From: an uncultured Acetatifactor sp.
GTDB taxonomy: Bacteria; Bacillota; Clostridia; Lachnospirales; Lachnospiraceae
Direction: 5' to 3'
Assembly: GCA_910588225.1 (NCBI GenBank)
Contig: CAJUQT010000008.1
Location: 20,622-84,621, forward strand
Length of the DNA: 64,000 nucleotides
Shown: piece after piece, positions 42,496-52,089 of the stretch
How the letters are laid out: each line of letters starts with the position of its first letter
Position numbering within the stretch: the first letter of the stretch is position 1
The notes under the pieces: generated by a model
What the model saw: only the letters and a program-made list of their open reading frames with translations
The model's database searches: none
What the model was told of the DNA's origin: nothing
Position numbers and translations under genes: made by a program

Positions 42496-43947
42496 TTACA
42501 CATGAATCTCTGCCTTCATTCCAAGCAGATCCGCATTTTCTTCCAGCACCGGCCGAACCACCTTTTTCAGAAAAGCCTCCACCTGCTCTGCGGCACGACC
42601 TGTATATCTTGAAGAGTCCATGGTCTTTCGCAATTCTTCCAGATTCATGTTGAAGGCAGGATCCGCTGCAATCAGTTCCAGAAGATTATTCTCCTTTCCC
42701 TCCACCTTTACCTGACGCCCGGCTTCCATGGAAAGCTCACGAATGCGCTCATGAAGCTCCTGACGATTCCCTCCCATCTTCACCGCATCCATCATGATAT
42801 TCTCGGTGGCCATAAAAGGAAGCTCACTCTGCAGGTGTTTCTCTATCACCTTCGGATATACCACCAGTCCGTCCACCACATTCAGACACAAATCAAGGAT
42901 CCCGTCCACTGCCAGAAACCCTTCCGGAATGGACAGACGCTTATTGGCCGAATCATCCAGCGTTCTCTCAAACCACTGAGCGGCAGAGGTGATTGCCGGA
43001 TTCAGAGCATCAATCATCACATATCGGGACAGAGAAGCGATTCTTTCACTTCTCATGGGATTTCTCTTGTACGCCATGGCCGAGGAACCGATCTGGCTCT
43101 TCTCAAAAGGCTCTTCCACCTCCTTCAGATGCTGCAGCAGGCGGATATCATTGCTCATCTTGTGGGCGGAAGCGGCAATACCGGCCAGAACATTGGCTAC
43201 CCTTGTATCCACTTTCCTGGAATAGGTCTGGCCTGACACCGGGAAACACTCCCTGAAGCCCATTTTTTCCGCAATCATGGGATCAATTCTATCTACAATT
43301 TCCTGGTCCCCGTCAAAAAGCTCCAGAAAGGAAGCCTGGGTACCCGTGGTTCCTTTGGAGCCCAAAAGCTTCATCCCGTTCAGTACGTAATCCAGATCCT
43401 CCAGATCCAGATAGAACTCCTGCAGCCACAGGGTTGCCCGTTTTCCCACTGTGGTAGGCTGGGCAGGCTGAAAATGTGTGAAGGCAAGCGTGGGCTGTGC
43501 CTTATACTCATCGGCAAATCCGGCCAGTCCGGCAATCACATTCAGCAGCTTCCGCTTCAGCAGCTTCAGCCCTTCGGTCATCACAATGATATCCGTATTA
43601 TCTCCCACATAGCAGGAGGTTGCCCCCAAATGAATGATACCAGCCGCCTTCGGACACTGCTGTCCATATGCGTACACATGGCTCATGACATCATGGCGGA
43701 CTTCCTTTTCCCGCGCTTTCGCCACATCATAATTGATGTCTTCGGCGTAGGCCTTCAGCTCGTCAATCTGCTCCTGGGTAATAACCGGCCTGCCGTTCCG
43801 GCTCAGCCCCAGCTCCTTCTCCGTCTCCGCCAGGGCTATCCACAGACGCCTCCAGGTGCGGAATTTCATATCCGGTGAAAAAATATACTGCATCTCCCTG
43901 CTTGCATACCGCTCCGACAGGGGACTCACATATCTGTCTGTGCTCAT
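42496..43947 (-). CDS. purB: adenylosuccinate lyase
   Basis: Cleaves SAICAR and adenylosuccinate, two steps of purine synthesis. The 483 residues begin DRYVSPLSERYASREM and carry the fumarase/aspartase signature GSSAMAYKRNPMRSERI. HLGATSCYVGDNTD and FTHFQPAQPTTVGKRA are active-site segments. It heads the purB, purF-like, acyltransferase group, with a promoter at 44101-44129. Confidence 0.97.
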   Translation of the reverse strand: MSTDRYVSPLSERYASREMQYIFSPDMKFRTWRRLWIALAETEKELGLSRNGRPVITQEQIDELKAYAEDINYDVAKAREKEVRHDVMSHVYAYGQQCPKAAGIIHLGATSCYVGDNTDIIVMTEGLKLLKRKLLNVIAGLAGFADEYKAQPTLAFTHFQPAQPTTVGKRATLWLQEFYLDLEDLDYVLNGMKLLGSKGTTGTQASFLELFDGDQEIVDRIDPMIAEKMGFRECFPVSGQTYSRKVDTRVANVLAGIAASAHKMSNDIRLLQHLKEVEEPFEKSQIGSSAMAYKRNPMRSERIASLSRYVMIDALNPAITSAAQWFERTLDDSANKRLSIPEGFLAVDGILDLCLNVVDGLVVYPKVIEKHLQSELPFMATENIMMDAVKMGGNRQELHERIRELSMEAGRQVKVEGKENNLLELIAADPAFNMNLEELRKTMDSSRYTGRAAEQVEAFLKKVVRPVLEENADLLGMKAEIHV

Positions 43948-44100
43948 ATCATACTCCTTTATTATAGTTCCACAGATGTCTCTCGATACATCCTCTTTTC
44001 AGCTTGCTTTCCGGGCGCTTCCCGCCCCTAAATCAGCCCATGCATCTTCGGCACATCTGCTGTTATAGTCCATAGTTCCGTACATGTCCTGTACTTTTTT

Positions 44101-44129
44101 ATCATATAGTAAGCAGATGGATAAGTCAA
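44101..44129 (-). promoter_or_regulatory. promoter of purB
   Basis: On the minus strand TTGACT (44129-44124), 17 bases, TATGAT (44106-44101). The -35 element overlaps the stop codon of the upstream gene. The 178-bp leader contains a small GGGCG/CGCCC hairpin and nothing else I can name. Confidence 0.6.
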
Positions 44130-45304
44130 TAGTCAGAATCCTCTCCCTTATAGCGCCGTACAATTTCCTCAATTTCAGCGGCATGAGACGGATATTTGTC
44201 AGCCACATCTCTGATTTCCTTCCTGGCCTTCTCCGCCACATCATTATTGTAATCCATCTGCTTCCGCAGCGCCTGTCTGCGGAGAATCAGTTCATGGCGC
44301 ATCTCCACCATTTCTCTTTTATCCAACAGCGCTTCCGGATGTCCCAGCCACCGCTCCGGACTTGCAACTCTGTAGTTGGCTATCCTGTTCAGCAGCTGCT
44401 TCCGGTAATATTCCCTCTTGGACTCCGTCTCCGCATATTCCCTCCGTTCCTCTTTCTCCTCCTGATACTGTTTCCAAAGTCTTTCCAGAGTAGAAGCGCT
44501 GTCAGTACTGTATTTGATGTACAGATAGTCTGTCAGATTCTTATTGTTCACATAGCGGATTTTCACCTTATTCTGCAGCTGAATCAGCTTGTTAACCGCC
44601 ATTTCCACCCGATGCAGCTCATTGTCTCCGTCCGTGTACTTCACCCAGACTACTGTAATTGCCACCGCCACCGCCGCCACTGCTATAAGATATCCGGCTT
44701 TCGTGTTCATCTCAAACCCAAACTGCAGAACCAGTAGCATTACAACACAGATAATGAAAGCCGTCAGAAAAATCATGATCATACCGCGCATATTATTCAT
44801 TATCGCATCCAGTTCCTGCCTGCGGAATTCATAGGCATGACGTTCCCTGTCCAAGCGCTGCATGTCCTGCTTCACCTTTGTCCCATACGCCTCGCAGTCC
44901 TTCAGCTTGGCAATTCCCTCCTGAAGTTCGTCCTCCTGCTTGCGCAGCCGATAATAGTCGATGTCTGTCATCCGATTCTTCTTTCCCCGATACCGGGCCC
45001 GCTCCTCTTCCTGCCGCACATATCTTTCGGCAATCCCATTCAGAACTTCTCTCTCCTCTTTTGGCAGCGCCTCTATCTCTTCCATGTCTGTGAGATAGGA
45101 TGTGACAAGAGAATATTCGCTGGTCAGCAAATTCAGCTCCCGTCCCGCCTCGTCGATCTGCTCCAGACAGTTGGTAATATATCTACTCCTCTGCTCTTCC
45201 TCCTGAAAATTCACCGTATCCCGGTCATAGACAATATTTTCCCAGTCATCGGCAGCATTCTCCTGATATTTTTTCTTTTTCCATATTTTTGACCAGAAAC
45301 CCAT
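44126..45304 (-). CDS. membrane coiled-coil protein, cluster gene 4; function unknown
   Basis: A 392-residue protein, almost all charged helix, with two adjacent membrane segments in the middle (MIMIFLTAFIICVVMLLVL and AGYLIAVAAVAVAITVVWV, about 175-217). Both long coiled-coil arms (about 30-170 and 225-385) should face the cytoplasm. The N terminus (MGFWSKIWKKKKYQ) is basic and amphipathic. I recognise no named family. It is last in a four-gene run with an Hsp70-like protein and a giant repeat protein, which suggests it is the membrane anchor of a complex. The start at 45304 follows GGAG. Confidence 0.78.
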   Translation of the reverse strand: MGFWSKIWKKKKYQENAADDWENIVYDRDTVNFQEEEQRSRYITNCLEQIDEAGRELNLLTSEYSLVTSYLTDMEEIEALPKEEREVLNGIAERYVRQEEERARYRGKKNRMTDIDYYRLRKQEDELQEGIAKLKDCEAYGTKVKQDMQRLDRERHAYEFRRQELDAIMNNMRGMIMIFLTAFIICVVMLLVLQFGFEMNTKAGYLIAVAAVAVAITVVWVKYTDGDNELHRVEMAVNKLIQLQNKVKIRYVNNKNLTDYLYIKYSTDSASTLERLWKQYQEEKEERREYAETESKREYYRKQLLNRIANYRVASPERWLGHPEALLDKREMVEMRHELILRRQALRKQMDYNNDVAEKARKEIRDVADKYPSHAAEIEEIVRRYKGEDSDY

Positions 45305-45421
45305 TTAGTTCCACTCCACCTCCCTTTTCCGGACTTCATCCTTCCCCGCACCAATCCGACACAGCCCCGCCTGGAAGTTCTTTACATCTAACAGTTCAGT
45401 TCTCTGTCCGAACTGTTGCCT

Positions 45422-46276
45422 TTACACACTTTCCCGTCGATAGCTGTCCTTCAGAACCTGTATCATACGTTCGCTCTCTTCGTGATACCGAAGACGGTCT
45501 CCACTGTTTCTGAGCTCCCTTCTGTTATACAGCCTCAGATAATCCGGCTGCATCTCCCATTCTCCGGTATATTGCTCCAGCCTTTTTTCCAGTTCCAGAG
45601 TATGGCGGTACAGCTCTCCATGTTCCGCCGCAAAGTCCACATACGCCTTTTCCGAAAGCAGCATTCTCATTGCCGCCAGATATGCCCCGCGGTATTCCTC
45701 CTTCTCGTCCAGCTCGCAAGCCCGCTGAAAACAATCTGCCGCCTCATCATAAAGCATCAGCCCCGTACAGGCCACACCCCTGTTATGCCAGATTTTCGCC
45801 AGAAACCCTTTTGCCGGCGGCTGTATACTGCTTTGTGCCTCCTGCTCCTGCCATTGCTTCAACAATTCATCATATTCTGCCAGGGCCGGCTTATATCTTT
45901 TATTTTTCACCAAATAGTCAATCTGACTTTTCCGCTTTTCAATCCCGCTCAGTCCGGCGCCCTCTTTCAGCACCCGTTCTGTCTCACAGATAACTTCTTC
46001 CCCGTAAAATCCCACATACCGCAGAATAGTTGTCACAAATCCGCTGAGAGACCCCTTCTTATGAACCAGAAAATGCAGCGCCTTCGCCAGTTCCCTCAGC
46101 CCGCATTCCTGCTCTATCCAGTTCAGCAGTTCATCATTTAAAAGCGACAGTTCCAGGAGAAAAGCATTCTCCTTCATACAGCAGCAAAGCTCCTCCATGC
46201 AGAAAACCTTCACTCCCACTCCCGGAATCTCATATGCCGTTTTTGCATAATTTCCCACACAGACACTGACACGCAC
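45422..46276 (-). CDS. TPR-like helical protein, cluster gene 3; function unknown
   Basis: 284 residues, soluble. The centre (about 150-215) has a tetratricopeptide-like pair of helices: AKIWHNRGVACTGLMLYDEAADCF followed by QRACELDEKEEYRGAYLAA. It is flanked by helical regions ending in YNRRELRNSGDRLRYHEE. The N terminus is Cys-rich (MEELCCCM). The likely start is GTG at 46276 behind AGGAG. It is 13 bp after the Hsp70-like gene, so the two are almost surely cotranslated and may bind each other. I recognise no named family. Confidence 0.72.
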   Translation of the reverse strand: MRVSVCVGNYAKTAYEIPGVGVKVFCMEELCCCMKENAFLLELSLLNDELLNWIEQECGLRELAKALHFLVHKKGSLSGFVTTILRYVGFYGEEVICETERVLKEGAGLSGIEKRKSQIDYLVKNKRYKPALAEYDELLKQWQEQEAQSSIQPPAKGFLAKIWHNRGVACTGLMLYDEAADCFQRACELDEKEEYRGAYLAAMRMLLSEKAYVDFAAEHGELYRHTLELEKRLEQYTGEWEMQPDYLRLYNRRELRNSGDRLRYHEESERMIQVLKDSYRRESV

Positions 46277-46289
46277 CTTCTCACACTCC

Positions 46290-47576
46290 TCAATTCACAT
46301 CCGCGGCAAAATCAATCTCCGTTTTCCATACATGTCCGGAGGCCGCTCTGAATTCTCCGAACCCCAAATCCTCCACTTCCGCCTCCAGACAGTTCTCTCC
46401 TTTCATAAAAAGGTGAAGCTTCAGTCTGGCAGTCGTTCCCGGCAGGCCGTCCAGCGAAATCCGCACCTCTCTGCTTCTCCCGGACAATACCTGCGTCACC
46501 GTCAGGACCAGCTCATTGCCGTCCTGCAGATAGAGCTCAAGCGTCTGCGCCGCCTCGTACCAGTTCATCCCGGCGTCCAGCAGTGCATAATAGGAATTCT
46601 CCCCCTGGCGGAGTATTTTCATACCGATGTTCGCCTTCAGTTTATCTGTCCCCAGGAAAACGGACGCTTCCCCTGCTTTGCTCACCGCCAGCCTCTCCTG
46701 CATTCCGCAGCAGGCTCCCTTGCTGAACAGATTATTCCCCAGGAACACTCTCCTCCCTTTACAGAGAAAACGGAGGGAGTGCTTCATCCAGCTCTCGTCA
46801 AAACTGTCTCCAATCAGAAAGACGCTGCCCACTCCGTCACAGGCTTCGGCGGCAATCTCCTGAAATGCAGCGTCCAGCTCTTCCGCCCTGTCCGGCTCCT
46901 GCGTCGCCTCCGGTCCCGGGAACGCATATTCCGCCTCTTCCACAATAGTTACCATCGGTGTTGTCCGCCTGTTGCATTCCATCCGGTAGACCCTTATTCC
47001 GCCCTCTCTGTAGTGGAACAGTACCGGCGGAAGTTTCCACAGTTCAGCGGGCTGTCGAAGCATATAATTATAAAAGCTCTCCGCATAGCTCTGGAAAAAA
47101 ATCTTATCCCGCTTCAGTCCCAGTCCCTCTGCCGCACAGCCAAGCACTTCCAGAATCTCATGGTCAAGGGTCGGACAGGTAATCATCAGCGAACCGATTT
47201 TCTCCGGCCTTCCCGCCTGCCCACCCGCTTTGGAGAACATTCCGAGTGTCCGCTTCAGGAAAAGTGCCAGAAGCGCCACCGGGTCAAAGCTGTCCCTGTC
47301 AATGACAACCGTCTCGCCGTCCAGTGCCATTCCCAGCAGATTCCTGACCAGAATTCCCTGGTCCTCCCCGGCACATCGGACAGCCTCTCTGCCGTACAGC
47401 CACTGATTTGTTCCGTACTTTTTGCACAGTGCAGTGGGGATATTATATATCTCCGCTCCGGCCACCTGAGAGAAGGTATCCGTCTCCCCGTCTTCGGAGA
47501 GAGCAAAGCTGATCTGGGAATATTCGCTGCCCAGATCATATCCCACTATCAGCTTTTCACCGCTCAGAAATCCCAT
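46290..47576 (-). CDS. Hsp70/actin-like ATPase-fold protein (DUF5716-type), cluster gene 2
   Basis: 428 residues. The N terminus LIVGYDLGSEYSQISFAL looks like the phosphate-1 loop of the actin/Hsp70 fold. SVFLIGDSFDESWMKHSLRFL resembles the Hsp70 phosphate-2 region (VxLVGGSS type). The C-terminal 90 residues are beta-rich, as in a substrate-like domain. I recall this Lachnospiraceae family as DUF5716; its function is unpublished to my knowledge. The start at 47576 has a GGGGG site, and the gene is 39 bp from its upstream neighbour and 13 bp from the next gene. Confidence 0.75.
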   Translation of the reverse strand: MGFLSGEKLIVGYDLGSEYSQISFALSEDGETDTFSQVAGAEIYNIPTALCKKYGTNQWLYGREAVRCAGEDQGILVRNLLGMALDGETVVIDRDSFDPVALLALFLKRTLGMFSKAGGQAGRPEKIGSLMITCPTLDHEILEVLGCAAEGLGLKRDKIFFQSYAESFYNYMLRQPAELWKLPPVLFHYREGGIRVYRMECNRRTTPMVTIVEEAEYAFPGPEATQEPDRAEELDAAFQEIAAEACDGVGSVFLIGDSFDESWMKHSLRFLCKGRRVFLGNNLFSKGACCGMQERLAVSKAGEASVFLGTDKLKANIGMKILRQGENSYYALLDAGMNWYEAAQTLELYLQDGNELVLTVTQVLSGRSREVRISLDGLPGTTARLKLHLFMKGENCLEAEVEDLGFGEFRAASGHVWKTEIDFAADVN

Positions 47577-47615
47577 ACGTCCCCCTTCCGCCTCCGCTTC
47601 ATGTCCGTGCTGTCT

Positions 47616-50600
47616 CTATCTCAGAACAAATAACTTCTCATTCAGAAATTCTTTTTTCAGATACTCCTCCAGCAGGTTATCCATGGTGTCAAAATCCTCC
47701 ATGGACTGACTGATGACAATATCATTGATCATCCTGTATCTGCTCTCCTCTTCATACCCGCTGCCGTCGCTCCTCTGCAGACTGCCGCTCTCCGTCAGCA
47801 TTTCCTCTCCGTTTCTCTCTTCCGTTATGTAATACTGAAGACTTTCACCGAAAAACAGGACAAACTCTTTGAAAAATACGCCTCCGAACGCTTCCTTCAT
47901 ATGCTCCGCCCTGTATCCGGCCGCTTCGCCGCTTTCATGCAGGAGAGAATAGTGAATACAGACTCTGCAGTGCGGATTGGTGTGGTACTCGAGAATTGTC
48001 TTATCGGCAAGCTCCTGCCGCACTTCCGGACAATCCTCGAATTTCCGGAAAAATTCCAGCCGGATCCCCTCCCGGATCATTTCCTTCAGGAACTTTTTTG
48101 CGAGAGCAGCACTGTCCTCGTCCATCTCCTCCCTGTTCTCGGCAAAATATTTCAGATAAGCCAGCTTGCAGACCTTCTGCACCGGCTCCTCTCTCCGGTA
48201 CATCCGTCCTATCTCATAGAATATCACATTTTCCATGACTCTGTCTCTGACAAAGCAGTCATAGGCACACTGCGCCAGAAAAGCTTCCTCCACCTCCGGC
48301 CTTGCTCCCTGAGACAGATAGTGACGAAAAATCTCCATCTTCTCTCCCACAAATGCGCCGGAGTACAACATGCGCACCAGGATGAGCTCACTGAGTCTGT
48401 AGCAGTCCACGTCAAAAGATCTCGCCGCCTTCCAGATATCCCGCAGATTTCTGGTCATCCCCCGATAATGCAGAATCAGATATTCCAGTATCCTGCTGTC
48501 GTATTTTCCCTTCCGGAAAACAGATACCGCCGCCGCAGTCAGCAGCGGGTCTCCCGCCATATTGCGTCTCTCCATAAGCGCACTGATCAGGCGAGCCAGA
48601 ATCTTCACATCCACAAAGTACGGCCCGTAAGTCTTCAGCCATTCTCCCGCCAGGTCATAACTGCCCCGAAGCACCATAAACCGGATTACCGTGCTCCTCT
48701 CCGCGGCAGTAAGCTCCTCTGCAGGAACCCGCTTCAGATATTCATCCAGGGCAAACATATCGTCCGTATCGTAATAAAACTGCAGAATCCGCAGACAGAT
48801 GTCCCTTCTGATGCCTTCCTGCGCATAGTCGGAATCCGCAATCCGTACCTCCCGTTTTATCCTTTCTCCCGGCTCTTCCCGGCAGATGCTCTCATCGCCG
48901 CACAGATACAGATCAAGCTCCGGAGCAACAGCCGTAAACGGCAGCAGCCACCGCAGAAATTTCCCCGGAATAATCAGCTTCTCCATGGTATATTCTGCAC
49001 TTTTGATAAATCGGTTCTTCCCGGCGTCTTCAAAAACGATGGTATACCTGCTTCCGTACAGAGGCACCCATGTCCGCCTGTCCGTCAATATATATTCGCC
49101 CGGATACAGATTCCCCGGCTGATACACATAGACCTTCCGCAGCCTGTCATCCTCCACCTGAATCAAATGCGCGAACAACAGCCTGGAAAGAGGCCCGCTG
49201 GTCTGTTCGTCCACCATGTGGGGCCGCAGCAGCTTATTGTACAGCCCTGCCAGATGTCTGTCAATATGTCCTTTTTTCATCTGGTCCGTGACAAAATATT
49301 CCATCCCCGGTCTGTAAGACTCATAGATATCTCCCAGTTCATCTCTGTTTTGAAGAACATATTCATAAAGGTATGCACTGCGGACATAATCCAGACTGTT
49401 CTGATAGGAAAAATATATCAGAACCGACCTCGGAATCTCCTCCGGCCTGTCCAAATCCAGAGACATCATATAATATTCATAGAGATTGGTAATCCGAAGC
49501 TGAGCCTCCACTCCCGCCCTGTACCAGTCAGAATATGCCGTTCCGGTCTTCCCTCCCTTTACGAGAAGTGCACAGATTTCCTGGAGAATACGCACATCCT
49601 TTTTCTTCTCATACAGTATCTTCAGCGTCTCGAAAAGGACTCTCGAGTATTCCTTCACCCTTCCGGTAAGGTAAATCAGCTGTTCCGTCACTTCCCGTTT
49701 CAGCAGCCCCTGCCTGGCGCCCCAGTACAGCAGCTGACGCTCAAATCTGCCCAGTCTGCGCAGCAGCGCCGGATTCGCATTCAGAGCGGAGATAGCTTCT
49801 ATATAGACTACAGGGCTGACACACCCAGCCTGAAAAAGCCTTTCAAATAACGCCCATTTCTTCCGGTCCGACTTATGATACTCATCTGACAGATACAGGA
49901 GAAGCCACGCCACACGCCAGTCCGTCTCGTCCCGGCGAAAGATACGTTCCACTTCCGCGGTCACTCTGACAATATATTCCTCCTCCCCGTGAATCAGGGT
50001 AGTAAGATAGAGATAGTAGGCCCGCAGCGTATCCTGCGGCTTTCTCTTCTCAAAAAGCTCCGCCACATGGTCCAGTATCCATCCCGCTTCATTATATCTC
50101 TCCTCGGTGATCAGAATCTGTGCCTGGAACAGTCTGACGGATATATCGTTTTCATCCATCTTCACCAGCTTTTCCACCAGGCTGCCCGTCTCCTTCAGCC
50201 ATGCGGAAGTTCCGATTTTCCTCATTCGGAATGACAGATAAAATTCCATCATCTGAATGATATAACGTTTCCTGTCAGCTTCCCGGACAGCCCCTGCACC
50301 GTCAATCCCCATCTGAACCGTCACCGGAATATGCAATGTCACATAGGAATTATACAGACACAACAGGCCGAAATTCTTCCCGCTGTGGCAGAGGCTGCCG
50401 TCCACAAACACAGGCAGGCCGCAGCGATTTCCCAGGAAATCATCATCTGTCAGCACTTCCTTTTCCGTGAACAGAAAATCCCCTGTGCATTTCACGAAAA
50501 GTCTGGTATATCCCCAGCCGTTTCTGATGACCGTCAGTTCCTGTTCCGTCACTCCCCCGGAGAGTCCGGCAGCGGGAAGCTTCACTGACAGCTCCTGCTC

Positions 50601-51200
50601 TTCTGTCAGAAATTCCACCTTCTCCTTTTTGTGAATCCGAATCAGGAATTCCTCTACATTCTGCTCCCATCCGTTATAGGAGGAAAGAGCCCGATAGTCC
50701 TCGCTGTACTCTGCGTCGCTGCCGCTTAAAACCTGCCCGAATTCCGGCAGGTAGAAAAGTTTTACAGCCTCTTTCCAGTTGCTTTTGGCCAGATTGGCAA
50801 AATGAAACAGATTCTTTACAACTCCCACAGAAGACTCCGGCATGGTATATTCCACTGTCACCGCAAAGGGCAGGTAATACTCTCCCCGATTGCTGATGAC
50901 CTCAAAGCTTCCCTTTACCACATCTCCTTCTTCCAGCGTTTCTCCGTGAAAGCAAAAGGCGATTTCCTCCGACTCCCCTGTGAATTCTCCTGTCAGACAC
51001 TCCATTCTCCAGTCAGATGAGAGCACGATCCCGTTGGTGTAAAGTCCCCGGGGCCCATTGATACAAAAGCTCCCCTCGCACTGCTGCCCTCTTCTGACAG
51101 AAAGTTCAATTTTTTCGCAAGAGAAATCAAGAGAGCCGTTCTCATAATCAAACTCTCCCTGCAGAATCTGATCGATTATCTTCTGCATCTGCATTTGCAC
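47616..51200 (-). CDS. giant helical-repeat protein (DUF5717-type), cluster gene 1
   Basis: 1194 residues without membrane segments or signal peptide. Residues 1-110 are beta-rich and look like one or two immunoglobulin-like domains (SFCINGPRGLYTNGIVLSS, then FAVTVEYTM). The remaining 1000 residues are mostly antiparallel helix pairs, for example DISVRLFQAQILITEERYNE and ILDHVAELFEKRK. This suggests a TPR-like superhelix with a second beta-rich island at about 720-800. I recall the family as DUF5717, function unknown. The start has GAGGTGA six bases upstream. It begins 49 bp after an ABC permease gene with no clear terminator between. Confidence 0.78.
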   Translation of the reverse strand: MQMQMQKIIDQILQGEFDYENGSLDFSCEKIELSVRRGQQCEGSFCINGPRGLYTNGIVLSSDWRMECLTGEFTGESEEIAFCFHGETLEEGDVVKGSFEVISNRGEYYLPFAVTVEYTMPESSVGVVKNLFHFANLAKSNWKEAVKLFYLPEFGQVLSGSDAEYSEDYRALSSYNGWEQNVEEFLIRIHKKEKVEFLTEEQELSVKLPAAGLSGGVTEQELTVIRNGWGYTRLFVKCTGDFLFTEKEVLTDDDFLGNRCGLPVFVDGSLCHSGKNFGLLCLYNSYVTLHIPVTVQMGIDGAGAVREADRKRYIIQMMEFYLSFRMRKIGTSAWLKETGSLVEKLVKMDENDISVRLFQAQILITEERYNEAGWILDHVAELFEKRKPQDTLRAYYLYLTTLIHGEEEYIVRVTAEVERIFRRDETDWRVAWLLLYLSDEYHKSDRKKWALFERLFQAGCVSPVVYIEAISALNANPALLRRLGRFERQLLYWGARQGLLKREVTEQLIYLTGRVKEYSRVLFETLKILYEKKKDVRILQEICALLVKGGKTGTAYSDWYRAGVEAQLRITNLYEYYMMSLDLDRPEEIPRSVLIYFSYQNSLDYVRSAYLYEYVLQNRDELGDIYESYRPGMEYFVTDQMKKGHIDRHLAGLYNKLLRPHMVDEQTSGPLSRLLFAHLIQVEDDRLRKVYVYQPGNLYPGEYILTDRRTWVPLYGSRYTIVFEDAGKNRFIKSAEYTMEKLIIPGKFLRWLLPFTAVAPELDLYLCGDESICREEPGERIKREVRIADSDYAQEGIRRDICLRILQFYYDTDDMFALDEYLKRVPAEELTAAERSTVIRFMVLRGSYDLAGEWLKTYGPYFVDVKILARLISALMERRNMAGDPLLTAAAVSVFRKGKYDSRILEYLILHYRGMTRNLRDIWKAARSFDVDCYRLSELILVRMLYSGAFVGEKMEIFRHYLSQGARPEVEEAFLAQCAYDCFVRDRVMENVIFYEIGRMYRREEPVQKVCKLAYLKYFAENREEMDEDSAALAKKFLKEMIREGIRLEFFRKFEDCPEVRQELADKTILEYHTNPHCRVCIHYSLLHESGEAAGYRAEHMKEAFGGVFFKEFVLFFGESLQYYITEERNGEEMLTESGSLQRSDGSGYEEESRYRMINDIVISQSMEDFDTMDNLLEEYLKKEFLNEKLFVLR

Positions 51201-51249
51201 TCACCTCAGGATTTGGCCGGCGTCATACGGCAGCGCAGGCCTTTACATT

Positions 51250-52089
51250 TTATTGCATATTCAGTCGGTTGCTGGTCACATGCCAGGAGACAAAATACAG
51301 TCCCACCGCAAGCAGCAGATTAATGATAATACTGGAATCCAGCGAATTGTTCAGATAGCTTCCCGCACTGGTAATTCTGGAAAACATCAAAATGCTCCGA
51401 AAAACTGAGCTGAGCACACTCACCGCTACCATAATCCCGATATAACTCAGTATTGCTGCAAGCACTCTGTGCTTACCGAACAGCTGCCCCATGGAAATTG
51501 CTCCGAACAAAATGGTCACCGTGGCAAAGGGCGAAAGGATTGTGGTAACCACCAGCGTCACCAGCCAGCGGATCACATTGAAATCCATTTCCTCCCCGAT
51601 CAGCTCCAGCAATTCCCCAAAGTTAAGTCCCAGCTCTCTCCACAGAGAAGCCAGCGAATATCCCTGGGGCAAAAACAAAGACAACATGGACGCACCCAGA
51701 ATAAACACGGATAAATACAAGGACAGCATCAGAAAAAATATCCAGAGACCGCTGACCAGGATTTTGCTGAGCAGAAGCTGATGCTTCGTCACCGGCAGTG
51801 TGTGGGTCAGATAGCCCTGGTCCGTGTACATTGTCTGGTAAAAGCGTACTCCCAGATATATGGTAATCCCATAATTGATGCCTGCCAGCATCATCACATA
51901 CATCATCAGCGTGAGCACGCTGAAAATATCCAGCCAGCTGAAGCTTGCGTTGCCGTTGCTGATGGATTTCCACATGGGCGTCCGAAAGGCCAGCCAGCCG
52001 AACAGCGTAATCAGCACCACCACAAAAAGCAAAAGACAACCCATTTTACTGGTTTCCTTCCATTCATGTCTGATGAGTTTCCCTAACAT
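51250..52089 (-). CDS. ABC-2 type transporter permease
   Basis: A 279-residue membrane protein with six hydrophobic stretches, starting MLGKLIRHEWKETSKMGCLL, a typical permease opening. Helices include FVVVLITLFGWLAF, FSVLTLMMYVMMLAGI and ILVSGLWIFFLMLSLYLSV. It overlaps the ATPase gene by 7 bases, so the two form one exporter. The GntR regulator, ATPase, permease order resembles the YtrA-type exporters of Firmicutes, often linked to cell-wall stress. The substrate is unknown. Confidence 0.85.
   Translation of the reverse strand: MLGKLIRHEWKETSKMGCLLLFVVVLITLFGWLAFRTPMWKSISNGNASFSWLDIFSVLTLMMYVMMLAGINYGITIYLGVRFYQTMYTDQGYLTHTLPVTKHQLLLSKILVSGLWIFFLMLSLYLSVFILGASMLSLFLPQGYSLASLWRELGLNFGELLELIGEEMDFNVIRWLVTLVVTTILSPFATVTILFGAISMGQLFGKHRVLAAILSYIGIMVAVSVLSSVFRSILMFSRITSAGSYLNNSLDSSIIINLLLAVGLYFVSWHVTSNRLNMQ

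Noticed and set aside
46332..47633. A 433-codon plus-strand open frame
   Set aside because: Antisense to the Hsp70-like gene, same reverse-reading composition, no start signals.
47901..49850. A 649-codon open frame on the plus strand
   Set aside because: It is fully antisense to the 1194-residue gene at 47616-51200, has no ribosome site, and its peptide is the His/Arg/Leu-rich type seen when a coding strand is read backwards.
51201..51249. Hairpin GGCC...GGCC between the ABC permease and the giant repeat gene as a terminator
   Set aside because: The stem is short with mismatches and no T-run follows, so I do not call a transcript end there.
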